From NCBI GenBank assembly GCA_019722365.1, contig JADFUC010000827.1, positions 248,001 through 312,000 on the forward strand: DNA of 64,000 nt, written 5' to 3'. Positions 1 to 12,469 of the stretch are shown piece by piece (the first letter of the stretch is position 1; each line of letters starts with the position of its first letter). A program made the position numbers and the translations under genes. Below the pieces are notes generated by a model. The model was not told the DNA's origin. It worked only from the letters and a program-made list of their open reading frames with translations, and made no database searches. Origin of the DNA: Lithospermum erythrorhizon (taxonomy: Eukaryota > Streptophyta > Magnoliopsida > Boraginales > Boraginaceae).

Positions 1-3000
1 CCAAAGCTTGTCCAACACCGAAATGATGTCCTCTAGATTGCACACACCAAGAGAGCTTGAATCCGTAGACTTGAAGCTTTCTTAGAGTTACAGAGGCAAA
101 ATTGGAAGAAAAATCTCTTCCATTCTTAGGGAGAAATGACTTTTGAGAAGAAAGAGGGGGGCAAGAGTTTTCATGAAATGAAAAACCTTGTCTATTTCTT
201 TAAATACCAAAACCTAAATCACACGTTAAGCAAATGGATTAAGAAATCGGTTTAACTCGTTAACTTGATTAGACCGTTATGGCTTAATCAAATAATAGAT
301 CAACTAGTGGGGATTGTTCCATTTTAATTAACTTAACAAGTCAATTAAAATACTAACGAATCCTTGATGAATAACTATCAAGTTATTCATCAATTTCTAA
401 TTCTTAATTGATTAAACTTGCAAGAAGTTACAACCAATTGATGTTCATCGATATATATTGACAAATATAAATATTGAGAGATACATCTCTCAATATACAA
501 GTCTCGTTTAATTTCATGCATGAAATATAATTCGAATATCATTGTATGTGTGTGACCTTCTAGGCTCAGATAATAGTAAGTTGTATAATAATAATAATCG
601 ACCAATTACTATTATTATAATGATTAATGAGTAAGATCTAGCAATCACTCATAACCCCTTAAATTATCGAGAACCGGACTAGTAATATACAATTACTAAG
701 GTGAACACTAAGTTCGATATTTTATTTAACCAATCCGAGTAAATGAATTGATACACAATTATCGCCCATGTGGGCATAACTAAAGGGAATCGAAATTTTC
801 ATTGATTTCCAACACTCAGCTTTCCCTTGGAGCCCGATTAACGTCTGATACCTTTAACGCTCGTCTACAGTCGTAGGCTAACCATAAGAAGTGTGTCATG
901 AAAACACCCACAACTTTCTTTACTCGGTATGGCGAATAAGCATTTATGGTGTCCCATAAGCCAATGATACCAACCGTGTAGCCAGAGAGGCCTGAGATCT
1001 TCCTTGTATATCAAGGACGGATAAATCCTCCCCGATACTCTTCTTGACATCTAATAGATTATACTCCATTTGTGTGACCCAACATATGCCGTTATAATTC
1101 CCGCTTAAAAGGCGGACGTTTGGTCATAGTCAAAATCTGAGAGCTCATATAACACGAGATGAATTATATATCGTAGGTCAGAATTGTCGAACTTTAAAAT
1201 TCTAAACAAATATCTTAGGACAGAGATATACGGCCTCTTGTAGATTACGTTTGGTCATACCGACTCCCAGGTCATGGGGTGGTAGCCCTTGATATTGATC
1301 ATAGTCACGGCCAAATGCGTGATCAATCTTGATCAGCAATCAAAAATACCATATTGAGTCGTTTGATGTTTGTCGCCCCACCCCAACTATGAGCATCGAG
1401 CCGAGGCCTTTGGGTATCACTATGTTTTACAGGCTTGAAAAGGTGTAATCAACAATTCATGTTGTCTCTAGAAAACATAGACTAACCTAGGAATTTAACT
1501 TTTCACTCATCGAGGATACAATACATGTATATTATATATTTCAACGGCTTGTGAAATAAATAATGGGTAACTATATGAATGAATCACGCATTCATGTAGT
1601 TTAGTTAACAATCAGATTAAAACACAAATGAACTTTTGTTTTTAATCAATTCACTGCTTATTCGAAGTGAATGAACTAGCTCCCACTGAACTTTGCCACG
1701 TTCAGTTCCTTCATTAAGCTCGTGAAAACCAAGCTTGGTTGAATCACAGGGGAAGGATCTCGACTCCGGATACGTACTTAAATCATTATATGAATCGCTT
1801 TAAGTTTGCATGACTTCTTGGAGTCATTTCATGACATGTAAAGCAAAAGGATAGTGATTATAATGCATCCTTTATCGAAATACTACTTACCGGCAATCTT
1901 TACATTCATAGGCCAGTCTCTGACCAAAGGAATCATTATTGACTAACATTATCGACATAGTCATCTTGTATTGTTAGAAATGGGTTTCAACTTGACCACC
2001 AGTTTCTATGGGTAGGTTTACAAGCACAGCACAAAGTGTGTTAAAACACATATGTCTTATTAAATGCACATTCTTTTAACAACATTACCAACAAATCCAG
2101 TTATTTGGTCAAGTTGTAATACAGTTCAAGTTTTCCTTTTAGTTTACTCGTCGAAGCGTACTAGACTCGGAGTCCTATTATTGATTCTTGGCTAATAGCA
2201 CCATATGGTACAACTATCCATAATGCTACTATCACGTTTCAATTACAAGTGAAGATCAACAAGCTGATCCATTCCATGTAACTATGATTACCTATATTCT
2301 CTTAAAGTTACTATCAAAAGTAATTCGAATCAGCGTGAATACCTTTAGTAAAACTTCCGCAATTCTATCCGCGAGGAATGCGTGCTACGTCATAGTTGTG
2401 GTGTACAACACATGACCTTGACCTGTCACGGTGAATCATATTACTATGAAATAGACTTCAACCGCTCATTAATGTAGAGGCCTTTTAGTGGGATTAGACC
2501 TACAATGAGGATTTGCACTTGTCGATAACGGAATACGTCAATTTATAAAATTTAATCTATTATAGATTTCAATCATCTCGAGCTTCATGACATCTTAAAC
2601 TTAACAATCAAATGTCATACTTGACTCCATGCTCCATATATAATGTATTTGATTATGGCATGTGTCACATATATACTCATAGCTGGGCTCACAAATGTAC
2701 AAGAATCTAATTAAACAATATGCCTTTTTAAGGTTGTAGGAAGATTTCTTCAACTTGTTTAGTGTATGAAACTTCACATTTATGCGATTCACGCTCCATT
2801 TAACTTTAAGGAACTCAAGGTTCTTTATCACTTTTGATTCTTAAATGATTTTCATCAGTATCAAAGTAAAATTTAACTCCATTATACTCAATCTTAAGTT
2901 TGTAACTTTAGATTCTAGTAGTATATAAACTTTCTTTTATATTCTCGCTTGAGATGTGGAGTTCCAATAACAATGTCAGAAATCATTAAATAGATTGATC

Positions 3001-6000
3001 ATTAAAAGGAACATTCTTTGGATCGAGCATTTGGAGCCAGTAATTTACCAACTTGTGGAATAGCAATAAGAAAGTTTTAAACAAGCATGGCGTAATTGAC
3101 TTGATGAATATGTTTAATCTTGGTTTCTCAACCAAATGTATGATTAAGCATTTCATTCATGATTGATTGTTAGACCGATGAAATCACATTTATTCGCTTC
3201 CTAATGATTCACCATCCGGAGAGGTAAAATATAGAATGGGCTCTTACTTTTGATATGAATCACCATCCGGAAGATAAAAGCCAGGAGAAACGACCCATGT
3301 ATTCGCATCTTATTTCATTTAAATGACCTCGAGTCATTTATTGAGTCATGGCTTTATTTATGTTGTCATTTGTATCAACTTTGCATTTAGCTTTAAATGC
3401 ATCAAAAGAGTCATCATAAAATACTCTTTGAGCCAACAGATGTATTGATCACGTATTATTTCCACTATTTTGTTGCCCATAATGAAGACTACATATGTAC
3501 AATAAATTGCAATCTTATGAAGTATATGAATAAATACCCGGCTTCGTTAGAGTTATGTACATAATGACTTAATATCAACTTTGATTATGAGTTAAGAATT
3601 ATGTCTCTACGGTGACATAATACTAACTATCTATCTGAGGAGCCGTTTCAAAGTTTGTTTATCAAATACAACTCTTGAGTTGTCACCAAAAGTTGAATAT
3701 GAATAAATTAGTTTAAGGTAGGTGGCAACAACTTTTAATATGTAAAATTATTTCATTTTTGTGTTTAAACCCACGTTAAACCACCAATCATACACTTATC
3801 GGCCCAACTAATGATATATCCCAGGTTAGAATGAAATTATCTTGGTATATGAAATTGAAGGATCTCGTTCATTTGTGTTTTTAACTTCATTAATACAATT
3901 CGTTAATTCACGTATCTTAACAAATGCGTTTAAGATTAAATGATGTCTCATTCTTCGGATGATATGTTACTTATATCGATGATACTTGACTCGAGGAAGC
4001 ATTAAGCGTTCATATCAACTCACGATGTATCGTTCAATGACTTCATGTCTTTAATTAACTAGGTAATATGAAACATACAAACTTAATTTAGACTATTGAA
4101 CCTCCCACTAAGTCTAGTAAGAGTTGACTTAGTTCATCTTTCAAGATTATACTCAAGTCTTGTTAAGTCATAATTCATAAGTACTCGATAGTTTGTTGTT
4201 CAAGGTGTAGATTTTCAAAGAAGAGTAGAGGAAGTAATGTTCCTTAATCGAGAATCACGATATGGAACCATGTATGTCAAACATGGCATTTATTTTCTAC
4301 TCTTACAGGGTGCAAGAAAATAGTTTAGAATCTGACCACATTGGAGTTTAAAGCGTATGCTCCTTATTATGATAGATCATGCGTTACGAGAGGCTCGATA
4401 ATTTTTCTTTGTATCTTATAAACTATTGTTATACTTGGCTCATATCCATGATTAAATCATGAGTCAAAACTAATTCTCGACAACGTGCTTTAGCCAAGAC
4501 ATTACGGTTTTGACAACAAAATTATTTGAGATATGAGGTTTAATCAGTCTCTCGCTTTCCCTAAATGTTACTTAAAATCCTTCTTTCTATGCTTTAAAGT
4601 TAATGATGATCTGTTAACTTCAACTTAGTTCCATTCACTCAGTACAAGTGACGTGGGGAACGAATAGATGACTTTGTATTTTGGTTTATACTGGCCAAGC
4701 TTTTGTTTAAATCCGCGATTCATGAACCATGTTCATCATTAAAGAAACTAAATACCGATCATATGTCTTGAGATGTAGATACATAACATTCAAAAGATCA
4801 TTCCAGTAGTTTTCTCAATCGAGGAGTTATAAAAGAGAGATTAAAACTATTTATTATTTAAGAGCTTGTTTGGTGAAACAAGAAATAATATGACATATTG
4901 GTCTTGAGCATCGTCACCTTTGATTGATCAAAAATTAATTATCCTTGATCATATCATGTGACTTTTGTTCACTTGAACCAAATTTCATGCAACTTATCAA
5001 CATGATTGAATCGAGAGTCTTAAATATTTGTGGTATTTAAAGTTTGTCCTCAGTGCTTATACAATGATTACAATAGTTGAAGGAGATCGCGTTGTAATAT
5101 TTTGTTTCAACAAGTCATTCAGTTCTCATAACTTATTTTTATTTCACACATTATAAAGTCATGCATTTAGTTTACTTGATAAATAGTGAATAAAATGGAG
5201 TAAAGCTAAATGTACTAACATAATAGAAATATACAACTTAAAATAAGCAGTGTAGTTCAAAATCCATACATATTTACAAAATGAATTGTAAATATAATAC
5301 CCGATACTTCAAATCTCCGCAAAATGTACAAGGTATCAAGATCTACTTTCAGTTCAGCGACAACACATCATACATTTTTGAATCAACCCGATTATGTAAA
5401 AATGTGTATGCAAATTTTCAAAGTCTATTATGCCCAGTTCAGCAGCAATACTGGCGTACATTTTGAATCCGGCGCGATAATTAGGTTACCAATCAATTAC
5501 GAAACTACATAACTCTTGTGTCCGCTGGCATGCCATACGGGATGCTACGATTTTGTATCTCCGACAAACCCGGTTAAGCGTACCAGTTAAACCGGTTGCC
5601 CAGGTGATCATCGAGCATACAACGTTAGTGGAAATCACTTCCAACATGATCCATTATCATATCAAATTGCAAAGCTATGCTTGCTGCCATGTGTGCGGAT
5701 GATCTGGCCCGATTTCAACTTTTTAAAAATTGGCTTGATTCTTTGCTAAATTTTTAATTGGTGAAGTTAATGTTATTTAACTTTATTTAACCATGCATAG
5801 ATATCACATATTCAAGCAACATGCACAACATGAAAAATAGAAGCAAATAACACACATTTAGGAGATATAGATATGACCCACTAAGACTGTCACGTCAACT
5901 TAACAAGTGAAATGCTAACATGAGTCCTATTATGACACTTTAGAAATTTTAAAACATGTCTTCGGTCTCATGGCTTGAGGATTCTCCAATCTTTGTCTAT

Positions 6001-8271
6001 CTGAAAAATAATATCTTCAATGCCACCACTGACCGAGTACATACTACTACTCACAGCTTGATTTAGGCAAATTGCATCTTGTGGAAGTAAATGAATACAA
6101 GAATAAAGAAATACATTTGACACAAATCGGGTCGTTTCTGATATTTTAGGTGCGTAAATAAATAAATGAAAGCCCAGGTCATATCTAAATACCTTCTTTC
6201 CATTCCATAACAATATATATGAAGCCATGATAAATAAATAAATGCACTTAATGTCATATATATTAAATGAAATAAAAATAATTGTGTTCATAATTGACTA
6301 ATTAATTACCCATTATTTACAATTAATTATCAATTAATGTAAATTTTCAATTTGAATATATTCACACATGATTAATGATAATTATTACAATAATTGTCAA
6401 CCACTTAAATCATGAAATAATTACTTTCTAGTAATTAACTCCAAAATTCAAAATTTAAAAGTCACCATGAAATGATATTTTCAATAATTATCAATTAATG
6501 AAAATAATTATGAAAGGGAAATATAAATCAAATTTAATGTCATTCAAGATATATATTCAATCATCGTAATGACAAAATTTTATGATTGTATTTAAAACGA
6601 AATTAATAATTACCAATAATTTTTTGGAAACCAAAATAATTACATAAAAATACATTTAGGGTTTTTCTAAAGCGGACGATGAACTTCAGCGGTCAAAGCG
6701 ACCCGGCCACTCCGGCCACCCGCGATTAGAACCTGGCGCGTACTTCCCAGTATGAGGCCCGCCAAAGTTCGGCGACCCATTTTGAAATCAATTCATTTGG
6801 AGTTTTCGAGATTAAGTACAACTTTGTAAAAAGCTTGATTTGGAGGCTCTAAAAATTCAAAAATTCACCAGGATTCTATGCATCAACAGTATCATTGTGA
6901 ACATGTTCAATTGGAATTTTATCAAAAAGCACTTCTAGTTTTGACTAAACCCGAAAACTTAATCTAGAAATTTAATGAATTTTTTCGGAGTACTTAAATT
7001 CAAAATTCTGAAAAATCTGGGATGAACCTCAAGGGTGGTGAACACACATGTGTTAATTCGTAATTTTAAAATTTCTAACCCTCTCTACAATAAAATCGAA
7101 AATAATTCTACCAAATTAGAAGTGCAAGCTAATTAATTTTTAATCCCTTTGAATTCATGAAACAATTAAATAATAAAAATCAATACATTAAAATGATGAT
7201 TTTAGCCGTGTGATATTCATACAAAATGGGTTGATTTTCATATTATATATTCATCAATTGAATATATAAATCATGAATTAATCCAAATTCACTAACAGTA
7301 TGTCAGCCTTGATGGAATTAGACAAAATCGTCAAACTTGAATAAATACGAGGTCCTTTGTTAGAATCTAGTAGTAATTTTGTTGTGATTAAACACCCAAA
7401 ATTCATACATCCAGAATCATAAATGACATAAATTAATCTAAAACATAATATGCGATATATATGAATACGAGTGCTTACATTGCGGAAGATAAGTAAAGAA
7501 AACCACCCTTGAAGTCGAGCTCCTTGAATCCTTTGAAATCCTCCTCGGTGTTTGTCAGCCTTTATTAGGTGTTACTGCAAGTGCAGCACTTGCAAGAAGG
7601 GGTTAGATCACAACTTGAGTTTTCGGCCATTCTTGGAGATGGAGGACTTTCCTTTTTTGTTTCATAATCATATGAAACCTAAATGATAAGTATCACTTAT
7701 AGTGATCAAATCGTTTAGTCTAAGCCCAACTTGAGCAGTTAATGGGCCGACTTCGTTTGATTTAATTAAACTTGATTAAGTAAATCAAAGCTACAACAAA
7801 TTCTTAACAAACTCCTTCAAGCTATCCGAATTAATTCAATTGACTAATCCAATTAACTCGGAGTTCCATCCAATATATATATTTTTACATTATCGATATA
7901 ATATTCTCAGTGAGAATATTAGATTTGATTACAATGACTTCTAATTTAGCAAATGTAGTTTAATTTAAATACATGAAATATAATTGGCAATCATTGTATG
8001 TGTGACCTTACAGGATGAGATAATAGTAAGTTGTATAAATAATAATAATAATTTGACCAATTACTATTATTATAATAACAATTAATGGTAAGATCTAGCA
8101 ATGGTTCATAACCACTTAAATTATCATGAGAACCGAACTGGTAATAGCACATTACTAAGGTGAGCTTGATAAGTTAAATAATCAGCGTTTAAGCAAATAG
8201 GTAAATGAATTGATACCTGATTGTCATGATGGACATAATAAAGGAATCAATTTTCATTGATTTCCGACAAA
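1..8271 (-). mobile_element. Non-autonomous LTR retrotransposon derivative (LARD-like), 3' LTR running off the window
   Basis: Two related blocks lie in the same orientation at about 520-812 and 7960-8271. They share long stretches, for example the poly(AAT) tract followed by TGACCAATTACTATTATTAT-like sequence and the AGATCTAGCAAT motif. Read on the minus strand both begin TGT(T/C)GGAAATCAATGAAAATT, a normal LTR 5' end. The left copy holds a TATA-like GGTATTTAAAG near 205 and has a purine-rich stretch just upstream of its LTR start. The right copy could end near 7358, where the minus strand reads TTCTAACA. The interior shows no gag or pol reading frame; its small ORFs look like chance. The two LTRs are clearly diverged, so the insertion is old. 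The alternative is two unrelated solo LTRs of one family. No primer-binding site was recognised. Confidence 0.45.
813..7357. other. Internal region of the LARD-like element; no gene seen
   Basis: About 6.5 kb of AT-rich sequence with frequent stops in all frames. The few ORFs of 60-110 codons carry no recognisable domain. A slightly GC-richer patch at 6670-6780 and another at 5520-5640 do not resolve into coding sequence. It is best explained as the non-coding interior of the flanking LTR element, but nested older repeats cannot be excluded. Confidence 0.35.
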
Positions 8272-8294
8272 CAAATGTCTCTTGGGATTATCTT

Positions 8295-8695
8295 GTAGGA
8301 GTAGTTCCAAGTGGTTGGTAGAAATTTTAACCAAATTTCACTACCATTTGAAAATAGCGGTTGGAATTTTGGAGATTAAAAAGAGAACAGTGTATAAAGT
8401 TGGAATTAGCAGTATTTTAAATGGATTAATGGCTCGTTATATAGAGAACCCGATGGGCATGGGCCCGATTCTGAAGTCAAATCGGGCCTTAGGATGGGTG
8501 ACAACGTGTCGCGTCTTGGGACCTTGTTAATGTTCTATAAATATAAATAAATTTGTTTCGTTTGGTAATCTTTAAGCGAGAGCTCTCTTGTTCGATAGGT
8601 AGCCAAACACCCCAAAACTAACTTAGGCATCGGGTGGCTACGATGGAAGCTTGATCGTCAGTCAGGTACCTTTTTAACCCGGGTTTAAATCACGG
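8295..8695 (+). mobile_element. Gypsy-like LTR 3' part and leader (fragment)
   Basis: A TATA-like TTCTATAAATATAAATAAA at about 8532-8550 is followed by a short pyrimidine/CTCT stretch. Then comes the phrase ACTAACTTAGGCATCGG near 8620, which recurs in the R/U5 part of Tat/Ogre-type Ty3/gypsy LTRs in many plants (established pattern, recalled rather than searched). An ATG-headed gag-like fragment follows at 8701, as expected for LTR, leader and gag order. The LTR 5' boundary is not visible and no second LTR was found, so this is a truncated remnant. Confidence 0.4.
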
Positions 8696-8700
8696 CGAAT

Positions 8701-8874
8701 ATGGAGCAAGAAGGCACCTCGAGAATAACCACTCGGGCAAGGAGTGAGGCATGTCCAAAACTACCTCGAGAATTACATCATGACGTCCGAGGACCCAAGC
8801 GAGGAAGCCGTGCGACCGAAGAGGTTCGGGGAACCTTCAGGGATAAATCCCCGGTCCTACATCAAAGAGAATAG
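8701..8874 (+). pseudogene. Short gag-like ORF fragment of a gypsy element
   Basis: A 57-codon ORF (ATG 8701, TAG 8872-8874) sits directly after the gypsy-like leader. It begins MEQEGTSRITTRARSE, which resembles the basic N-terminal start of Tat/Ogre-type gag proteins, and it is much richer in GC and in Arg and Glu codons than its surroundings. It stops long before any capsid domain, so it is a dead remnant. The call rests on position and composition; no domain can be shown. Confidence 0.35.
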
Positions 8875-11600
8875 ATAAGTCGATGGCCCGGAATTTCAGT
8901 CTGCATCCCTCGAGAAAGATCTCGAAAAATAAACACTCGTCACGTTTAGAAATTTGGTGGACCGAGGCGATCCGGGAGCAGTCCGGGAACCCGGCCCGAT
9001 CGACCCCGTCGAAGTCCATCCGAAAATGGACGGATCAGTCGAGATCAGATCCGATCGGTATCAGCGGATCCGGACGGTGCCTCCGCCGGATCCCGGACAT
9101 TATCAGCTTTCGAATCCGGATAGATAACTTTTCAGCCGGATCGGGATCGTGTGGTGAAAAAAACAAAAAAAAATCCTGTACTCAAAGCTGAAATTCATAA
9201 AAGCGTGAATGAAAATCAAACATTCAAACTCGCCAAATTTCTCGTGACCCACTTTGGATCCGGTTCGGTGTGAGACCGCCCCCAAATTTCACTAACTCTG
9301 GCATTGCCCCCCATTTCTCGGCTGATTAAACTCTTTCGAATTGTTATTTTTTTGTATTTCGAATTGTTATTTTTTTATTGTAAATGAGTTTAGTCGTATA
9401 GAAATAGAGTTTGATTTTGTGTGTATTTTCGATTTTTTGTATTTTCGAATTATTTTTGTATTTTGGGATCTTTGTCGGATCAGGGATTTGGACGTCTCCG
9501 GATCTTATCGAAGCGGGATATGGATATGGATAGGATGAGGCCCAGGCAAGGGCCGGTTTGGGCCCAGATCAGAGTGGAATTAAGGTCTAAACCGGGTTTC
9601 AGTCCGTCGATCAGGGCCAGGCCACGCAGGAAGGCTCCGGTCGGTTCGGATCGGTGAAAAGCCGGTCAGTTCCAACCTCGGTGAAAACCGGTCAGTCACA
9701 GCTTACTAATTCACATTACATGTTGTATCACCGAACCCATTAAGTCTCAATTCATTCATGAGATATAATTACAAACTCTCTATGTATAAATTATAGTGGT
9801 CACTTAATAGCTTTCGAACTAGATTACCTAAACTTCAGTCTATCAAAAAAATATTGCATCCCATAAACAACATAAAACATTTACAAAGGTTAAAATATCA
9901 AATTCATTGTACTTAAAACCGTCTCTTATAATTTTTGTATGAACACTGTCAATTTCATATCCATGCCTCCTCAAACCACTTTCTTACTAAGGTAATAATC
10001 ACCTTACAGTTTTAATAAACAAAATAGATAATCCGATTTCATGTAGAAATGAAAAAAAAAATTACATTTTAATTTGATCAATGATAAGTGATAAGTGGGG
10101 AAAGATACTGTAATTATTGAAAAAGGGAAAGGATGCAATCATTACTGTACTCCATATAATGTACTTTGTAATAAATACTCCGTATTATATTCATATAATT
10201 ATTGCTAAACAAGACAATTGATTTTGTATGAAACAAGGTCCCAACTTTGATTTCTTTCCATCCACCAAATCCAAATTCCACCCATTCAATTTTATTTTTG
10301 AAACCAAAGTGGTTGTCCCTTTCCCAACCACCTAACCCCCTTCCAAATCATTTTCATTTGACTAAATTTCATCAGCACAAATTATACGAAATGAAATTTG
10401 AATAGGCAGCAAGCATTTTAAGCTAATATTGTTACCGGTCTATGAAGGCGGACCGATTATCTTTATGGGATATTTTTTGGACCGATGCAAACCAGAGTAA
10501 GCTATCGGTGGATGCCGATGCAGATTTTTTCAGGGCAGGTTGCGATATAAATTCAAAATTCTCAAATCAATTAAACCTTAAAAAAACCCAAATCAATAAT
10601 TCAACATCAAAAGTTCGAAAGATCTAAAAATTATTTTTGGCATAAATAATTTGAAACTCACAAAATCTCACATCATAATTAAACACCAAAAATCAAATTC
10701 ATACCTTTGAATTTTGTTGATGATTGATGAGTTGGTAACGAAAAGGGGTTCGCCCCGAATCAACTATAATGACCTTAATCGAGGTTGGAGGCGAAAAAAT
10801 CGGTTTGGCGTTTGAGAGGTGGGGAGGAGGCGAAGCAACATCATTTAAAGGGGGCATCGGGTTGGAAGAGGCGAAAAGAAATCAAGTTGGAGGAGGAAGG
10901 GGAGGGGGGTTACGAGGTAATGAAGTTGACATAGGGAGGGGGTTTATTAATTACGGGTATTTATCAGGAATTCATTGGTCGGTCCTAATCGGATCTCGGA
11001 CAAAACAATATTCCCGTTCCCGGACCGATAATGAATCGGGTAGGTAAACGGGCCGGGAATTTCGGACCGATAAGGTTGAAGATGATGTGTTTTATTTGAT
11101 TTTTAATTAATTAAAATTGATTAATGTATTAAATATTGACCCAATTAAGTGTTTGTTATTTAAAAATGACTATAAAGTGTAATATATTTAAAATATCTGT
11201 TTTACCCTTATATTTTATTATAATTAGATGCAGGTGTCAAAAACGTTTTCCAAAGTTCGAGGTGCGAAAAATGCTTCAATGCTATTTAAAATATTTGAAA
11301 TGTTTAGGTGTCTATTTGAAATAATTTTGATAGTTTAGGTGAGTGGATGAAATGCCTTATCATTTCCCTCCATTTTATAAAATGTCTATTGTCTGGATAA
11401 CACAAAAGTGGGCACATTCCAAAGATTCACAATTCCAGCTTTGCTCTCGGGTTATTAATTTACTTCATTAGTTTTGTACTTCCTCAATCTTTTTTATTTG
11501 TCATTTTAACTAAATTTTCTTATTTAGTCTTATTAGTTATCGTTTTACACTTTTAATGTATTTTCACATGATCTTTTCCAGTTTAATCTAATTCGATTTC
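8875..11600. other. Gene-free repeat-derived region
   Basis: From 8880 to 9290 and from 9480 to 9700 the sequence is unusually GC-rich, with many CCGG, CGGATC and GATCCG words, and probably continues the decayed retroelement. At 9650-9710 a short word (CGGTGAAAA, CCGGTCAGT) occurs twice. From 10430 to 11090 there are repeated GGACCGAT and GGTCGG words near both ends, suggesting a degraded transposon that I cannot classify. Between them the DNA is AT-rich and featureless. No ORF shows a recognisable domain. Confidence 0.5.
11478..11590. mobile_element. Stowaway-like MITE fragment
   Basis: The stretch TACTTCCTCAATC followed by TTTTTTATTTGTCATTTT resembles the left end of the complete Stowaway-like element at 37511-37774 in this window (TACTCCCTTCG followed by TTTTTTTATTTGTCATT). 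No matching right terminus was found nearby, so only a fragment is proposed. Confidence 0.3.
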
Positions 11601-11924
11601 TTTTTTAATTCGTTGTCTACTTCATTTTTCATGCCATAGACCAGTTCGTGAATGGGTATGGGCAGGGGGCGTTGGACCAGGACCATGAAGGAGGAGGAGG
11701 TGGGAGGGCCGGCTGGTCAGGCTTGTTGAGGAGAAGACTAGAGATTCGTGAGGCTACTTGGTCCGTACTGGCCAGTGTTGTGATTTTGGTGATTTCTATT
11801 GGAGGCTGGGCCGTCGTGGAGTCTTGTTACGGGCCCATAGACCAATTTGAGGCGATCGGCGAGTTGGTGACTAGGTTGGTGATTCGGGCGGTTGACAATA
11901 AGGGAGTTATGGAGCCGAAAATCA

Positions 11925-12350
11925 ACATTTTTAGCAAATCCGAATTCCTCTAATATGAGCATGGATGCGAGCATGATAAAATTGAGGTAGGGGCTAGATT
12001 GGCCGAGATCAGTACCTACACCATTATAGCCATCGGTCGGACCGAGGCGAGTTGAAGAACAAGCGATTGGTCCGGTGCAGGGGTACGGCGTTCGTGGTGA
12101 TTCCCCTTTCAACCGCTAACGGTATCACGGCGAGAAGAAAAGAATTAGACATGTGAGTGCTCGAAAATTCTTGTTCAAGTGAGACTGCACGGGAACCCTC
12201 ATTATCCTGAAAAATATTTTGCAACCGGTTCCAGGCATCCATAGCTGTGAGGCCAGGTTCAATTATAGTATGAAGAAGGTCTGTGGATATTGTAGCATAA
12301 ATCCACTTGAGGACAGTAGCGTCAAGAGTATCCCAAGATTCATTGTAATT
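11925..12350 (-). pseudogene. Ty1/copia retrotransposon gag fragment (UBN2-type), broken
   Basis: On the minus strand, 12350 to about 12150 encodes a run typical of plant copia gag: a WDTLDATVLKWIYATIS block, then TIIEPGLTAMDAWNRL and IFQDN-GSRAV-LEQEFSST. After a frame change the next conserved block appears at about 12045-11925 (TDGYNGVGTDL, then ASMLILEE), which in intact gag proteins follows some 45 residues later in the same frame. At least one frameshift lies between them, near 12050. No zinc knuckle, protease, integrase or reverse transcriptase follows toward 11640. This is an old, dead gag remnant. Confidence 0.75.
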
Positions 12351-12469
12351 ATTAATAGGTGGGTCCGAGGTTGGATGTGGGGAAGAATATGATGAATAAC
12401 GGCAGTAGGCGACAATGAAGAAAAAGTTGACACGATCAGATATATAACGTTACTGTCTCGATGTGAGGC

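Noticed and set aside
8883..9191. 102-codon GC-rich plus-strand ORF
   Set aside because: No domain or family resemblance. Its composition matches surrounding degenerate repeat DNA with CCGG/GGATCC words rather than a gene.
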